From positions 1 through 64,000 of the forward strand of contig JBAXIB010000016.1 in assembly GCA_037138595.1 (NCBI GenBank): 64,000 nt of DNA, written 5' to 3'. Source of the stretch: UBA4742 sp037138595 (lineage in GTDB: Bacteria > Actinomycetota > Acidimicrobiia > Acidimicrobiales > Acidimicrobilacustridaceae). Below the pieces are notes generated by a model. It saw only the letters and a program-made list of their open reading frames with translations. It was not told the DNA's origin and searched no databases. Positions 8,021 through 17,617 of this stretch are shown here, piece by piece; the first letter of the stretch is position 1; every line of letters begins with the position of its first letter. A program made the translations under genes and the position numbers.

Positions 8021-10741
8021 TCACAGTCCGTGACACAACTTAAATTTCTTACCCGACCCACATGGACACGGCGCATTGCGCGGCGTCTTGTCCCAGTCAG
8101 ATTTCACAACTGGAGTATTTACGATTTCTTCGACGACTTCGGGTGACGGTTCGATGCCTTCCATGGATGCCTGCACGCGTGCAGCGGCGGCCATAGTGCT
8201 CGGCGCTTCAGATGGATCGACCGGGGCGCTGTATTGGACGTTCCCGATCGGAGCATCAGTCATCGTTTGCTCAGCCATTGCCACCTGCGAGTGCATGACG
8301 TACTTCACGAAGTCCTGGGCGACGGCCTGCATCATCTGGCCGAACATTTCGAAACCTTCACGTTGCCATTCGACGAGTGGGTCCTTCTGGCCCATGGCCC
8401 GCAGATTGATCCCCTCCTGCAAGTAGTCCATCTCAAAAAGATGCTCACGCCAACGCTGATCAATGATCTGCAACATCACCTGTCGTTCGATCTCGCGCAT
8501 GGTGTCTGCGCCAAACTCGGATTCACGCGATTCGTAATAGGCCAACCCCTCACCCATGAGTCGTTCGTAAAGCGCGTCAGTGATCGTCAATGTTGAAAGT
8601 TCTTCGGCAGAAACCGTGGAGGGCCAGAAACTCAGGATCTCTGGGATCAGTCCTTCGAGGTCCCACTCTTCATTGAAATCACTCACGCAAAAGGTCGAGA
8701 TAGCGCTATCGATCGCTGCGGCCAGATATTCGACGGCTTCGTCACGGAGATCGGCATTGTCGAGGATTTGATCGCGGCGCTTGTAGATCACTTTGCGCTG
8801 CTCGTTCATGACTTCGTCGTATTGCAATACGTTCTTGCGGATTTCGGCATTGCGAGTCTCGACGGTGTTCTGAGCTCGTTCGATCGCCTTTGTCACCATT
8901 TTCGCTTCGATTGGAACCTCGTCGGGCAGGGCCTTACCCATCACCCAATTCATGGCACCAGTGGCAAACAATCGCATGAGTTCATCTTCAAGGGAGAGGT
9001 AGAAACGACTTTCACCTGGATCGCCTTGGCGACCGGAACGACCCCGTAACTGATTGTCGATTCGGCGACTTTCGTGGCGTTCGGTGCCGAGCACATACAA
9101 CCCGCCAAGTTCGCGTACCTTGGCCCCTTCGGATTTGGTGTCAGCTTCATAACGCTTAGCGAGTTCATCGTGACGCGCTTTGCCCTCATCAGACTCAGGG
9201 TCGAGTCCTTCAGCGAGAAGGTCCTTCATGGCGAGGCCCTCGGAGTTGCCACCGAGAATGATGTCAACGCCACGGCCCGCCATGTTGGTAGCGACAGTGA
9301 TCGCTCCAAGTCGACCAGCTTGCGAAACCACGTGTGCCTCTCTGGTGTGCTGCTTGGCATTCAATACCTCATGGCGAATGCCTTGTTTTTCGAGTTCTCG
9401 GGACAACTTCTCGGATTTTTCAACCGAAATAGTTCCCACGAGCACCGGCTGGCCGGTGGCATTGCGCTCCCGCAGGTCTTCGACCACCGCTTCGAATTTC
9501 GCTTGCTCTGACTTATAAATCAGGTCGGCTTGGTCAAGTCGCACCAGTGGTCGATGCGTTGGGATCGGAACCACCTGCAGGTTGTAGGTGCTCGCGAGTT
9601 CCGAAGCTTCGGTTTCAGCGGTGCCAGTCATTCCCGCAAGCTTTTCGTAAAGGCGGAAGTAGTTCTGCAAGGTGATCGTGGCGAGGGTCTGGTTTTCCTC
9701 GTTGATCTTTACCCCTTCTTTGGCTTCGACCGCTTGGTGTAATCCTTCCGACCAGCGCCGGCCATCGAGGATTCTTCCAGTGAACTCGTCGACGATTCGT
9801 ACTTCACCGTCTTGAACCACGTAATCCTTGTCGCGCTTGAAAAGCTCTTTGGCCTTCAACGCGGCCTGAAATTGATGTACCAAATTGGTTGACACTTCGT
9901 CGTACATATTTTCGATATCGAGCGCTTTTTCAACCGCTTCAACTCCGGCATCGGTCGGGGCCACCGTGCGCTTTTCTTCGTCAACGTCATAATGCACATC
10001 GCGTTTGAGCCCCCGCACAAGACTCGCGAATTGGTAATAAAGCTTGGCTGCATCAGCAACCCGACCGCTGATGATTAATGGCGTCCGCGCCTCATCGATC
10101 AAGATGGAGTCGATCTCGTCAACGATGCAGAAGTTGTGCCCGCGTTGCACTTGACGATCTCGGCTCATCGCCATGTTGTCGCGCAGATAGTCGAATCCGA
10201 ACTCGTTATTCGTGCCATAGGTGATGTCGCACGCGTACTGAGCTTTTTTGTAATCCCAATCGAAGTCGCCCGGCACTACGAGGCCCAAACTGAGGCCAAG
10301 CCACCGATGGATCTGGCCCATCCACTGCGAGTCGCGCGTGGCGAGGTAGTCGTTCACCGTCACCAGGTGCACCCCTTGTCCAGCAAGGGCATTTAGGTAA
10401 ACCGGCAGCGTCGAGACCAATGTCTTGCCCTCACCAGTTTTCATTTCGGCAACCCATCCGAAATGAAGCGCAGCACCTCCCATCAATTGCACGTCATAGT
10501 GACGCTGACCGATCACCCGATCAGACGCTTCGCGAGTTACCGCGAATGCCTCGATCAGGAGATCATCGATGGTTTCGCCATTATCGATCCGTTGGCGGAA
10601 CTCCCCCGTCTTGGCTCGGAGCGCGTCGTCAGATAACGCCCGCATCTCATCTTCAAGCAGGTTGATCTCAGGCACAAGTGCCTGAACTGCCCGTAATTTT
10701 TTGCCTTCACCGGCACGGAGGATTTTGTTGATGACACCCAT
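8021..10741 (-). CDS. secA: Preprotein translocase ATPase SecA
   Basis: A motor ATPase of the Sec export pathway, about 906 residues. MGVINKILRAGEGKKLR is a canonical SecA start, so the ATG at 10741 is preferred over a GTG at 10753. The Walker A region MKTGEGKTLVS is at about 100-110, and the DEAD-type Walker B VDEIDSILIDEART follows. The second helicase domain has VATNMAGRGVDI and QLRGRSGRQGDPGES. The C-terminal zinc motif (CPCGSGKKFKLCH) is intact, suggesting SecB- or ribosome-type contacts. The comF-like gene lies 45 bp upstream. Confidence 0.98.
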   Translation of the reverse strand: MGVINKILRAGEGKKLRAVQALVPEINLLEDEMRALSDDALRAKTGEFRQRIDNGETIDDLLIEAFAVTREASDRVIGQRHYDVQLMGGAALHFGWVAEMKTGEGKTLVSTLPVYLNALAGQGVHLVTVNDYLATRDSQWMGQIHRWLGLSLGLVVPGDFDWDYKKAQYACDITYGTNNEFGFDYLRDNMAMSRDRQVQRGHNFCIVDEIDSILIDEARTPLIISGRVADAAKLYYQFASLVRGLKRDVHYDVDEEKRTVAPTDAGVEAVEKALDIENMYDEVSTNLVHQFQAALKAKELFKRDKDYVVQDGEVRIVDEFTGRILDGRRWSEGLHQAVEAKEGVKINEENQTLATITLQNYFRLYEKLAGMTGTAETEASELASTYNLQVVPIPTHRPLVRLDQADLIYKSEQAKFEAVVEDLRERNATGQPVLVGTISVEKSEKLSRELEKQGIRHEVLNAKQHTREAHVVSQAGRLGAITVATNMAGRGVDIILGGNSEGLAMKDLLAEGLDPESDEGKARHDELAKRYEADTKSEGAKVRELGGLYVLGTERHESRRIDNQLRGRSGRQGDPGESRFYLSLEDELMRLFATGAMNWVMGKALPDEVPIEAKMVTKAIERAQNTVETRNAEIRKNVLQYDEVMNEQRKVIYKRRDQILDNADLRDEAVEYLAAAIDSAISTFCVSDFNEEWDLEGLIPEILSFWPSTVSAEELSTLTITDALYERLMGEGLAYYESRESEFGADTMREIERQVMLQIIDQRWREHLFEMDYLQEGINLRAMGQKDPLVEWQREGFEMFGQMMQAVAQDFVKYVMHSQVAMAEQTMTDAPIGNVQYSAPVDPSEAPSTMAAAARVQASMEGIEPSPEVVEEIVNTPVVKSDWDKTPRNAPCPCGSGKKFKLCHGL

Positions 10742-10786
10742 GAGAACGACCACTCTACCGGCGGAAAACTGCCGGATCCGCCCGAG

Positions 10787-11464
10787 TCAGTTCTGAGACT
10801 CGGTCACGAGACTCGATGGGACATTCAGCGCCGTAGATGCTGCCGTCAGGCCGCAGACGCGCACAGCTCCCGCAGCCCGCAGGGCTAAGGCTGCAGCGGT
10901 CAACGTCGCTCCGGTCGTGATGACATCGTCAACCACCAACACGCAACCCACGATGCGGTCTCGGCAGTCAAACGATGGTCCGTTACGACGGTTGATTCGG
11001 CCTTGACCAGTCTGGGGATGGCCTCGGTGCCGCCACAGCAGGTTGCGGCAAGGTTTGCCCAAATGGCCGCCGACCGCTTGAGCGAGAAGCTGCGCTTGAT
11101 CAAAACCACGTTGTCGACGGCGCGGCCTCGACGTCGGTGCCCAAGTCACGACGTCAATGGCAGACGCAGCGACCAAACCGGCCATCGCATGAGCAAGTGG
11201 CGCCACGACTGCCCGCCTGTTTCGATACTTCAACCCCAAGATCAACTCACGGCCGACACCCGAGAAGTCCAACAGCGACTGGCAGTCATTTAGGCCCGCT
11301 ACTGAAGTGACCGGGACCGCGTCACGAAGCGCGTGCGAACACGGCAGACAGACTGAGCGTCCCACTGATCCACACGATGCACATGAAGGCGGAAACAACA
11401 TACCGACGACGCTAGTGAACCCGTCTGACAGCGAAATGTGCGGTTCGCGGTCCGCTTTCGCCAA
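10787..11464 (-). CDS. ComF-like phosphoribosyltransferase family protein
   Basis: Up to 225 residues. It has an N-terminal zinc-finger-like CASCGSVGRSVCLPC and a C-terminal type I phosphoribosyltransferase domain with the PRPP-binding loop VLVVDDVITTGATL. Members include ComF (DNA uptake) and GntX; most actinobacterial copies are uncharacterised. The frame opens at a TTG (11464). An ATG at 11401, just before FPPSCASCG, is a realistic alternative start, as no ribosome-binding site favours either. It sits between an SDR gene and secA. Confidence 0.85.
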   Translation of the reverse strand: MAKADREPHISLSDGFTSVVGMLFPPSCASCGSVGRSVCLPCSHALRDAVPVTSVAGLNDCQSLLDFSGVGRELILGLKYRNRRAVVAPLAHAMAGLVAASAIDVVTWAPTSRPRRRQRGFDQAQLLAQAVGGHLGKPCRNLLWRHRGHPQTGQGRINRRNGPSFDCRDRIVGCVLVVDDVITTGATLTAAALALRAAGAVRVCGLTAASTALNVPSSLVTESQN

Positions 11465-11489
11465 GCGGGTCGCGGCTAATGCCGGGTGA

Positions 11490-12335
11490 CTAGCTCGGCA
11501 TCATCATTGGTGGCGACGTTTCATCAAGAATCGCGTTCATGCGGGCGCTCACCGCTGCCTTTGAATCGGGATGGGTCAAGATATAAAAACGTTTTTCGGC
11601 AACCGCTTCGGCAACATGGGTCGCCACATCTTCGGGAGACATTCCGCCCTCGATGAACCCGGCGATGATCCCGGCCATCGTTACATCAACCTCAGCGCCG
11701 ACGTCACCTGAGTCATTGCGTAGTTCATCAGGACGATTGCGATGTGACTCGTGGATGCGGGTGGTGACCCACGACGGGCACAGCACCGAAATACCCACCT
11801 CGCTACCAGTCATCGCCAGTTCATTGAACGTCGTTTCCGAAATCGCGACAACAGCGAACTTGCTGGCGTTGTAAGGGCCCATGAACGGCGATGCGAACAG
11901 ACCCGCCACCGATGCGGTGTTCACAATGTGGCCTTCACCCTGCTCTAACAACATCGGCAAGAAGACCCGCATGCCATGGATGACACCCCATAGGTTCACA
12001 CCCAATACCCATTGCCAGTCCGCGGTAGTCAATGTCTCCATCGAGCCCCCGCCTCCAACGCCAGCGTTGTTACACACCACGTGCACCGCGCCAAACGCGT
12101 CAAGCGCAGCTTGGCCCAATGCATCGACTTGGGCTCCGTCAGAGACATCCGTGACAACCGACACCACGTCGATGCCCGATGCTCGCAATTCATCGCTTGC
12201 GCGCTCAAGTTCGGCTGCTTCAATGTCAGCGAGAACCAACCGCATGCCGTCGGCACCGAAACGCCTTGCCATCGCAAAACCGATGCCACTCGCTGCTCCG
12301 GTGATGACCGCGACTTTTCTGTCAACGTTTTGCAT
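11490..12335 (-). CDS. Short-chain dehydrogenase/reductase (SDR)
   Basis: About 281 residues. The NAD(P)-binding glycine motif TGAASGIG lies near the N-terminus, followed by NNAG, a catalytic Ser in the NTASVAGL segment and YNASK (YxxxK). The acidic residue after strand 2 (LVLADIEAAEL) suggests NAD(H) preference. The ATG at 12335 is chosen because GAAAGGG lies 6 nt upstream; the ATG at 12341 abuts that site. The C-terminal segment KRFYILTHPDSKAAV is typical of SDRs annotated for lipid or steroid-type substrates, but the substrate is unknown. It follows ahcY by about 43 bp. Confidence 0.9.
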   Translation of the reverse strand: MQNVDRKVAVITGAASGIGFAMARRFGADGMRLVLADIEAAELERASDELRASGIDVVSVVTDVSDGAQVDALGQAALDAFGAVHVVCNNAGVGGGGSMETLTTADWQWVLGVNLWGVIHGMRVFLPMLLEQGEGHIVNTASVAGLFASPFMGPYNASKFAVVAISETTFNELAMTGSEVGISVLCPSWVTTRIHESHRNRPDELRNDSGDVGAEVDVTMAGIIAGFIEGGMSPEDVATHVAEAVAEKRFYILTHPDSKAAVSARMNAILDETSPPMMMPS

Positions 12336-12378
12336 GCACATCCCTTTCGATCACTAGACGGTGCCCAGTTGCATCGAC

Positions 12379-13836
12379 TCAGTATCGGTAATGGTCAGCT
12401 TTGTAGGGGCCCTCGACGGGAATCCCGAGATAGGCCGCCTGATCGTCGGACAGGACGGTGAGGCGCACTCCAAGAGCGTCGAGATGCAGCCTTGCAACCT
12501 TTTCATCAAGGTGCTTCGGCAACGTGTAGACGTTCTTGTCGTAATTTTCGGGGTGACTGTAAAGCTCGATTTGGGCTATGGCTTGGTTTGAGAAACTGCA
12601 CGACATCACAAAACTTGGATGGCCGGTTGCGCACCCTAAATTCAGCAGCCGACCTTCGGCCAACATGATGATTGAGTGCCCATCTGGGAACACGAACTCA
12701 TCGACCTGCGGCTTGATGGTTACGCGCTGCACATCGCTCATGCGCAGCAGACCAGCCATATCGATTTCGTTGTCAAAATGACCGATGTTGCCGACGATGG
12801 CTTGATGCTTCATGCGCTGCATGTGCGCTGCGGTGATGATGTCTTTATTGCCGGTCGTCGTAATGAAAATATCCGCCGTCTCCATGACATCTTCGAGACG
12901 GGCGACTTGATAGCCCTCCATCGCGGCTTGCAACGCATTGATTGGGTCGATCTCGGTGATGATCACCCGTGCGCCCTGACCGCGTAGGGACGTCGCGCAA
13001 CCCTTACCGACGTCGCCGAAGCCGCAAACCACGGCGACTTTGCCGCCGATCATGACGTCGGTAGCTCGGTTGATCCCATCAATAAGTGAGTGACGGCACC
13101 CATAGAGGTTGTCGAATTTTGATTTAGTCACCGAGTCATTCACGTTGATCGCAGGGAACAACAACTCGCCCGATTCGACCATTTGATACAGGCGATGAAC
13201 ACCGGTAGTGGTCTCTTCGGTGACGCCGATAATGCCAGCCCCGATTTCGGTCCAAAGGCTTGGCTCGTCAGCAACGGTGCGCTTGAGGAGTTCGAGAATG
13301 ACCTTCCACTCAACCGAATCGTCATCGGTTGGCTCGGGGACGACACCGGTGGCTTCGTACTCGGTGCCTTTGTGGACTAACAAAGTGGCGTCACCGCCAT
13401 CGTCGAGAATCATGTTGGGACCAGTACCACCGGGCCAACGCAGTACCTGCTCAGTGCACCACCAATACTCCTCGAGCGTTTCGCCCTTCCAGGCAAAAAC
13501 CGGAACGCCCTTGGGATTATCGGGAGTCCCGTCGGGACCAACGGCAACCGCGGCGGCGGCATGGTCTTGGGTTGAAAAAATATTGCAGGAGCACCAACGG
13601 ACCTCTGCGCCCAACGCCGTCAGCGTTTCGATCAACACCGCAGTCTGAACCGTCATGTGAATTGATCCGGTAATCCGGGCACCGGCGAGTGGTTGGCTGT
13701 CTCCATATTCGGCCCGGAGCGCCATAAGTCCTGGCATCTCGTGCTCAGCCAGTTGGATCTCTTTACGCCCGAACGAGGCGAGGCTCAGGTCGGCGACGCT
13801 GAAATCTGCGTCAGTGTCTTGTTGGGTCATAGTCAT
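12379..13836 (-). CDS. ahcY: Adenosylhomocysteinase
   Basis: Hydrolyses S-adenosylhomocysteine to adenosine and homocysteine in the methyl cycle (about 485 residues). The NAD-binding segment GFGDVGKGCA, the substrate-domain LTALGAEVRWCSCNIFSTQDHAAAA region (read in parts) and the conserved C-terminus KADHYRY are present. The ATG at 13836 is preferred to upstream codons because GGAG lies 5 nt before it. The preceding 135 bp contain overlapping inverted repeats but no SAH-riboswitch core that I can recognise. Confidence 0.97.
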   Translation of the reverse strand: MTMTQQDTDADFSVADLSLASFGRKEIQLAEHEMPGLMALRAEYGDSQPLAGARITGSIHMTVQTAVLIETLTALGAEVRWCSCNIFSTQDHAAAAVAVGPDGTPDNPKGVPVFAWKGETLEEYWWCTEQVLRWPGGTGPNMILDDGGDATLLVHKGTEYEATGVVPEPTDDDSVEWKVILELLKRTVADEPSLWTEIGAGIIGVTEETTTGVHRLYQMVESGELLFPAINVNDSVTKSKFDNLYGCRHSLIDGINRATDVMIGGKVAVVCGFGDVGKGCATSLRGQGARVIITEIDPINALQAAMEGYQVARLEDVMETADIFITTTGNKDIITAAHMQRMKHQAIVGNIGHFDNEIDMAGLLRMSDVQRVTIKPQVDEFVFPDGHSIIMLAEGRLLNLGCATGHPSFVMSCSFSNQAIAQIELYSHPENYDKNVYTLPKHLDEKVARLHLDALGVRLTVLSDDQAAYLGIPVEGPYKADHYRY

Positions 13837-13882
13837 AGGTGCTCCAGCGCGTCGAAGGGGAATTGAACGAAACTTCGGATCA

Positions 13883-13917
13883 GGGCTGGGGTCTACTGAC
13901 ACCAATCACGTCAGCCC
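13883..13917 (-). promoter_or_regulatory. Overlapping alternative stems in the ahcY leader
   Basis: GGGCTG (13883-13888) can pair with CAGCCC (13912-13917), while CTGAC (13896-13900) can pair with GTCAG (13910-13914). The two share 13912-13914, so they exclude each other. They lie about 47-80 bp upstream of ahcY, so they could be a switchable leader or simply an operator. Confidence 0.3.
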
Positions 13918-13971
13918 GGCGAGCTCAGTGTAGGCGCACGAGCGACAGGCTTCGGTGTTCAGTCGCTCAAA

Positions 13972-15054
13972 TCAGGTCGCAGCAAGCGATCGTTCAAGAT
14001 CAGTGATGGCCGGAGTCGGCCCGGGATCGATTCCTTCTTGCGCCGCGCGATACAGCGTCACGTAGTCGCCGACCATCACCAGATCGAACAATTGGGCCAG
14101 GGGTCCGTCACCTTGGGCGACAACTTCGTCTATATCGGCAACAACCTCGTCGACGAGTGCATTGACCAAATCGAATCGGCGCGCAATTTGAGGGTGTTCA
14201 AAATCGTGGCGAAGGTTGATCACCCGAAAAATTTGGCGCGTGACATCGCCGTTTTGACCCCAGCCCGAAATTTCGTTGTGGCAGGCCTCGGGAAGCTGAT
14301 TCGCAAATGACGCGACCTTGGCATTTTGATTGAACTGCGCCTTCCAGCGTTGCGCTGCAATGCCGCCGAGTCCTGCACCGCCGTAGACGATTGGCATCAT
14401 TCGTCCAATCGATCGGGCCAGTCGCTCCGCCGAATTACCGTCAAGCACAAGTTCGTCCCGACGACGTCGCAATTGGTCAAGCGTGGATGAAATCCATGTT
14501 GCCGCCCCAGGGAACAATCCAACTTGCTCCAGCACCACCATCGGCGCCATAGCCAGCGCGCCAATTTGGCTTCGACCAACAGCGTCGACGCCATCGATCC
14601 TTACGATTGGCGCTCCCCAACTTTCAGCCAAACGCGCCAATTCACCGCCACTACTAACTGCAACGATTCGTCCGCCGGCGCTTGCGGCATCGCTCACCGA
14701 TTCGATCGTCTCCTCGGTGTCGCCGCTAGCCGACAACGCCAGAACCAAAGTGTGTTCATCAATAAAACTGGGCACCCCATAGCCTTTATGGACGATGATT
14801 GGTGCTGCCATAAGCGGCCCCGCTATGACCGGCAACATGTCAGCTGCGAGTCCCGCGGTCCCCATTCCTAAGACAACGACGTTCTCGATCTCGTCGTGGT
14901 TCGGAAGCATTTCAATCGCTTGCGCCGCTTCAACTGCCGCTTCGATCTGATCAGGAAGGCGCGCCGCTTGACTGAACATCCCCAGTGAATCGATGACCCC
15001 AACTCGCGGTGTCACTGGCAACCCAGACGAATCCGCTGGACGGTCGTTTGTCAT
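13972..15054 (-). CDS. SIS-domain phosphoglucose/phosphomannose isomerase-like protein
   Basis: A 360-residue protein resembling bifunctional phosphoglucose/phosphomannose isomerases. It has two SIS domains: the first around VVVLGMGTAGLAADM (about 60-75) with the sugar-phosphate loop LALSASGDTEET, the second after residue 205. The isomerase C-terminal segment LPEACHNEISGW holds the Glu/His typical of the active site, and the end reads PGPTPAITDLERSL. It overlaps Trm112 by 4 bp (ATGA) and follows manB. It probably supplies mannose-6-phosphate to ManB. Confidence 0.88.
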   Translation of the reverse strand: MTNDRPADSSGLPVTPRVGVIDSLGMFSQAARLPDQIEAAVEAAQAIEMLPNHDEIENVVVLGMGTAGLAADMLPVIAGPLMAAPIIVHKGYGVPSFIDEHTLVLALSASGDTEETIESVSDAASAGGRIVAVSSGGELARLAESWGAPIVRIDGVDAVGRSQIGALAMAPMVVLEQVGLFPGAATWISSTLDQLRRRRDELVLDGNSAERLARSIGRMMPIVYGGAGLGGIAAQRWKAQFNQNAKVASFANQLPEACHNEISGWGQNGDVTRQIFRVINLRHDFEHPQIARRFDLVNALVDEVVADIDEVVAQGDGPLAQLFDLVMVGDYVTLYRAAQEGIDPGPTPAITDLERSLAAT

Positions 15055-15287
15055 TGGCTAAACGTTGGCTCAATACCGTCGGTCTTCGCCTTGGCAACGA
15101 GTCGATCGTGTTCCGCGTCGTCGACGATCTCCGACTCATCGATCAACATCACCGGGATGTCGTCAATGATGACATAGCGCCGCTTGAGCCTCGGGTTGTA
15201 CAACGCGTTCTCATCTTTAAAATACAGGAGTGGTCCCTTGTCATCTGGGCAAGCAAGGATTTCGAGGAGTTGCGGGTCAAGCGCCAT
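15051..15287 (-). CDS. Trm112 family protein
   Basis: A 78-residue protein beginning MALDPQLLEILACPDDKGPL, characteristic of the Trm112/UPF0434 family. Eukaryotic Trm112 activates methyltransferases; the bacterial role is unclear. Only one Cys of the usual zinc motif is visible near position 13. AGGAG lies 9 nt before the ATG. It is translationally coupled to the isomerase and 12 bp after manB, the conserved actinobacterial order. Confidence 0.9.
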   Translation of the reverse strand: MALDPQLLEILACPDDKGPLLYFKDENALYNPRLKRRYVIIDDIPVMLIDESEIVDDAEHDRLVAKAKTDGIEPTFSQ

Positions 15288-15299
15288 GGATCAAATCTC

Positions 15300-16676
15300 C
15301 TAAGGGTTGTCAGCTTCAGCTATGAAAGAACGGATCTCGGCGACATGAGCATCGCACGCCTCGCGGGTCGAAGCCTCAAGATTGAGTCGCAGCAATGGCT
15401 CAGTGTTCGACGGTCGCACATTGAACCACCAGTCGCCGACATCAATCGTTAGTCCATCGAGGCGGTCTTGCTTCGCGTCGCCGAAACGCTCGGCAATCGC
15501 TTCAATGACTTGCTGGGTGTCGCCCACCTCGGTATTGATTTCGCCTGAAGCAACGTAGCGTTCGAACGGAATTCGCAATTGACTCAGCGGTTTGCCCGAT
15601 CGTGCAAGCACTTCAAGCACAACCAAAGCCGCGATAATCCCTGAGTCAGCTCGATAATTTGCTCGGAAGTAGTAATGACCCGAATGCTCGCCGCCGAATG
15701 CGGCCCCAGTCTCGGCCATGACCGCCTTGATGAGCGAATGGCCGACCCGAGTCCGGACTGGCACCCCGCCACGCTCGGTAATGACTTCCGGTACCGCCTT
15801 TGAACAAATCAGGTTGTACAAGATCGTCGCACCGGGGTTTTTCTCAAGCATCGCTGCTGCCACAATCGCAGTCGTCAGTGAGCCAGAAACCAACTCGCCT
15901 TTGTCATCAACGAGGAACACTCGATCAGCATCGCCATCAAACGCCAAGCCGACATCTGCGCCGGTTGCGAGCACACGCGCCTGCAGATCGACTTGATTCT
16001 CAGGTTGGATCGGATTCGCCTCGTGGTTCGGGAACGTGCCGTCAAGCTCGCCGTACATAATCTCAACGTCGAACGGCAGACCTTCGAACACCGCAGGGGC
16101 AACCAAACCTCCCATGCCGTTTGCCGTGTCAGCGATTATGCGCATGGGACGCAGCGCGGCGATGTCGACAAAGCCATGAACATGAGTGGCGAATGCCGCT
16201 AACGCATCATGTTGGCTCAAGGTCCCCGCATGCTCGACTGGGGTCGTTCCAGCGACCGTGAGATCGCGAATGGCGGCTAGACCCGTATCTTCGCCAATGG
16301 GACGCGCTCCGGCCAAACACATTTTGATCCCGTTGTATTCAGCTGGGTTATGTGATGCGGTAAGCATCGCTCCGGGCGCTGAAAAATGCCCCGACGCGAA
16401 GAACAGCAAGTCGGTCGAGGCCAGACCAAGATCAACGACGTCGAGACCTTGCGACTGCACACCGCGAGCAAACGCGGCCGACAATGCAATCCCCGACTCT
16501 CGCATGTCGCGCGCCACTAACACTCGACCCGAGGTCTCTGGATCAGCCAAGGCGAACACGGCGAACGCTGCCCCAATGCGTTCAATCAACCCAACATCAA
16601 GTTGATCGGGCACGATGCCGCGCACGTCATAGGCCTTGAAGATTTTCGATACCGACGACAGATCAGGCACCACCAT
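15300..16676 (-). CDS. manB: Phosphomannomutase/phosphoglucomutase
   Basis: A 458-residue alpha-D-phosphohexomutase interconverting mannose-6-P and mannose-1-P (or the glucose equivalents). The phosphoserine loop MLTASHNPAEYNGIK, the metal-binding loop AFDGDADR, the sugar-binding GGEHSGHYYF and the phosphate-binding RPSNTEPLLRLN are all present. It opens with IFKAYDVRGIVPDQLD. It lies between the GT2 gene (32 bp upstream) and Trm112. It is a likely entry step to GDP-mannose for the glycan loci in this window. Confidence 0.95.
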   Translation of the reverse strand: MVVPDLSSVSKIFKAYDVRGIVPDQLDVGLIERIGAAFAVFALADPETSGRVLVARDMRESGIALSAAFARGVQSQGLDVVDLGLASTDLLFFASGHFSAPGAMLTASHNPAEYNGIKMCLAGARPIGEDTGLAAIRDLTVAGTTPVEHAGTLSQHDALAAFATHVHGFVDIAALRPMRIIADTANGMGGLVAPAVFEGLPFDVEIMYGELDGTFPNHEANPIQPENQVDLQARVLATGADVGLAFDGDADRVFLVDDKGELVSGSLTTAIVAAAMLEKNPGATILYNLICSKAVPEVITERGGVPVRTRVGHSLIKAVMAETGAAFGGEHSGHYYFRANYRADSGIIAALVVLEVLARSGKPLSQLRIPFERYVASGEINTEVGDTQQVIEAIAERFGDAKQDRLDGLTIDVGDWWFNVRPSNTEPLLRLNLEASTREACDAHVAEIRSFIAEADNP

Positions 16677-16708
16677 GGATAACGACTCTAGTGGAGCCCT
16701 GCAGCGCC

Positions 16709-17617
16709 TTAAACCGGCGTCCGCGCAACCAGTGGGACCTCGCTGGCGTCAAGGTCGTAGTAGCCCTGGCGGGTCCATCGGCGCACCCGAAACAGATCGC
16801 GAATTGTCCGCAGCGCATCGCTCACCACATGCACACTCGATCGACTCGAATTCACGACCCGAACCGGGACTTCTGCGAGTGAAAGCTGATAGGCCTCGAC
16901 CAGATGAAACACCTCGACATCAAAGGCAAAACCATCGACACGGGAGTGGCCAAAAATAACGCTCGCGACATCCGATCGAAATGCCTTCAACCCGCACTGC
17001 GTATCGCGATAATTGCCGAGCAATACAATGCGGGTTAGCAAGTTGATGGCCCGTCCACCGACTTCACGGATACGTCGAGCACGAACCAATGTCGTCGTGT
17101 CATCGTGGCGTCGGCTTCCTACGACTACGTCCCAACCGGCTTCAACGTGATCGAGAAGTTCAATCAGGTGATCGGGTGAATAGGACAAATCTGCATCGGT
17201 AAAAGCCAACGTTCGACCATGCGCCGCGAGCATTCCTGCTCGCACTGCAGCCCCCTTGCCCTGGTTGATTGGCAAAACCACCACTTGGTCGGCGCCCGCA
17301 GCTTCGGCTTGCATCGCAGTTCGATCACCCGAGCCATCGTCAACAACCACGATTTCGACGCCGCCGTCTTGATCAATGGATGCCAATTCCTGTCGAAGTC
17401 GGCGCACGGTGTCGCCAATCTGATCTTGTTCGCGAAATGCCGGCACAATCACCGACAATCGCATTGTCCCTGGCGCTGGCGGTCGATCAACCCGTTGGCC
17501 GAGATCAAAGCGAACTCGCAGGTGAGCGGCCCGGCGACCGTTGGTCAGCGTGACGGCGACCGCGCCCAGCAGGGTCGCACCGGCGAGCACTACAAGTGCC
17601 ATCAATCGTCGCATCAT
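16709..17617 (-). CDS. GT2 family polyprenyl-phosphate sugar transferase-like protein
   Basis: About 302 residues with an N-terminal membrane anchor (residues 1-27) and a GT2 domain (LSVIVPAFREQDQIGDTVRRL, VVVDDGSGD, then the DxD-like AFTDADLSYSPDH). The acceptor-side segment NYRDTQCGLKAFRS is characteristic of dolichyl/polyprenyl-phosphate glucose or mannose synthases. It overlaps the upstream GT-C-like gene by 4 bp (ATGATG over TGA), so the two proteins are probably coupled. It likely makes a lipid-linked monosaccharide for a membrane glycosyltransferase. The sugar is unknown. Confidence 0.88.
   Translation of the reverse strand: MMRRLMALVVLAGATLLGAVAVTLTNGRRAAHLRVRFDLGQRVDRPPAPGTMRLSVIVPAFREQDQIGDTVRRLRQELASIDQDGGVEIVVVDDGSGDRTAMQAEAAGADQVVVLPINQGKGAAVRAGMLAAHGRTLAFTDADLSYSPDHLIELLDHVEAGWDVVVGSRRHDDTTTLVRARRIREVGGRAINLLTRIVLLGNYRDTQCGLKAFRSDVASVIFGHSRVDGFAFDVEVFHLVEAYQLSLAEVPVRVVNSSRSSVHVVSDALRTIRDLFRVRRWTRQGYYDLDASEVPLVARTPV

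Noticed and set aside
13837..13971. SAH riboswitch upstream of ahcY
   Set aside because: I could not find the conserved core sequence of that riboswitch; only generic inverted repeats are present.
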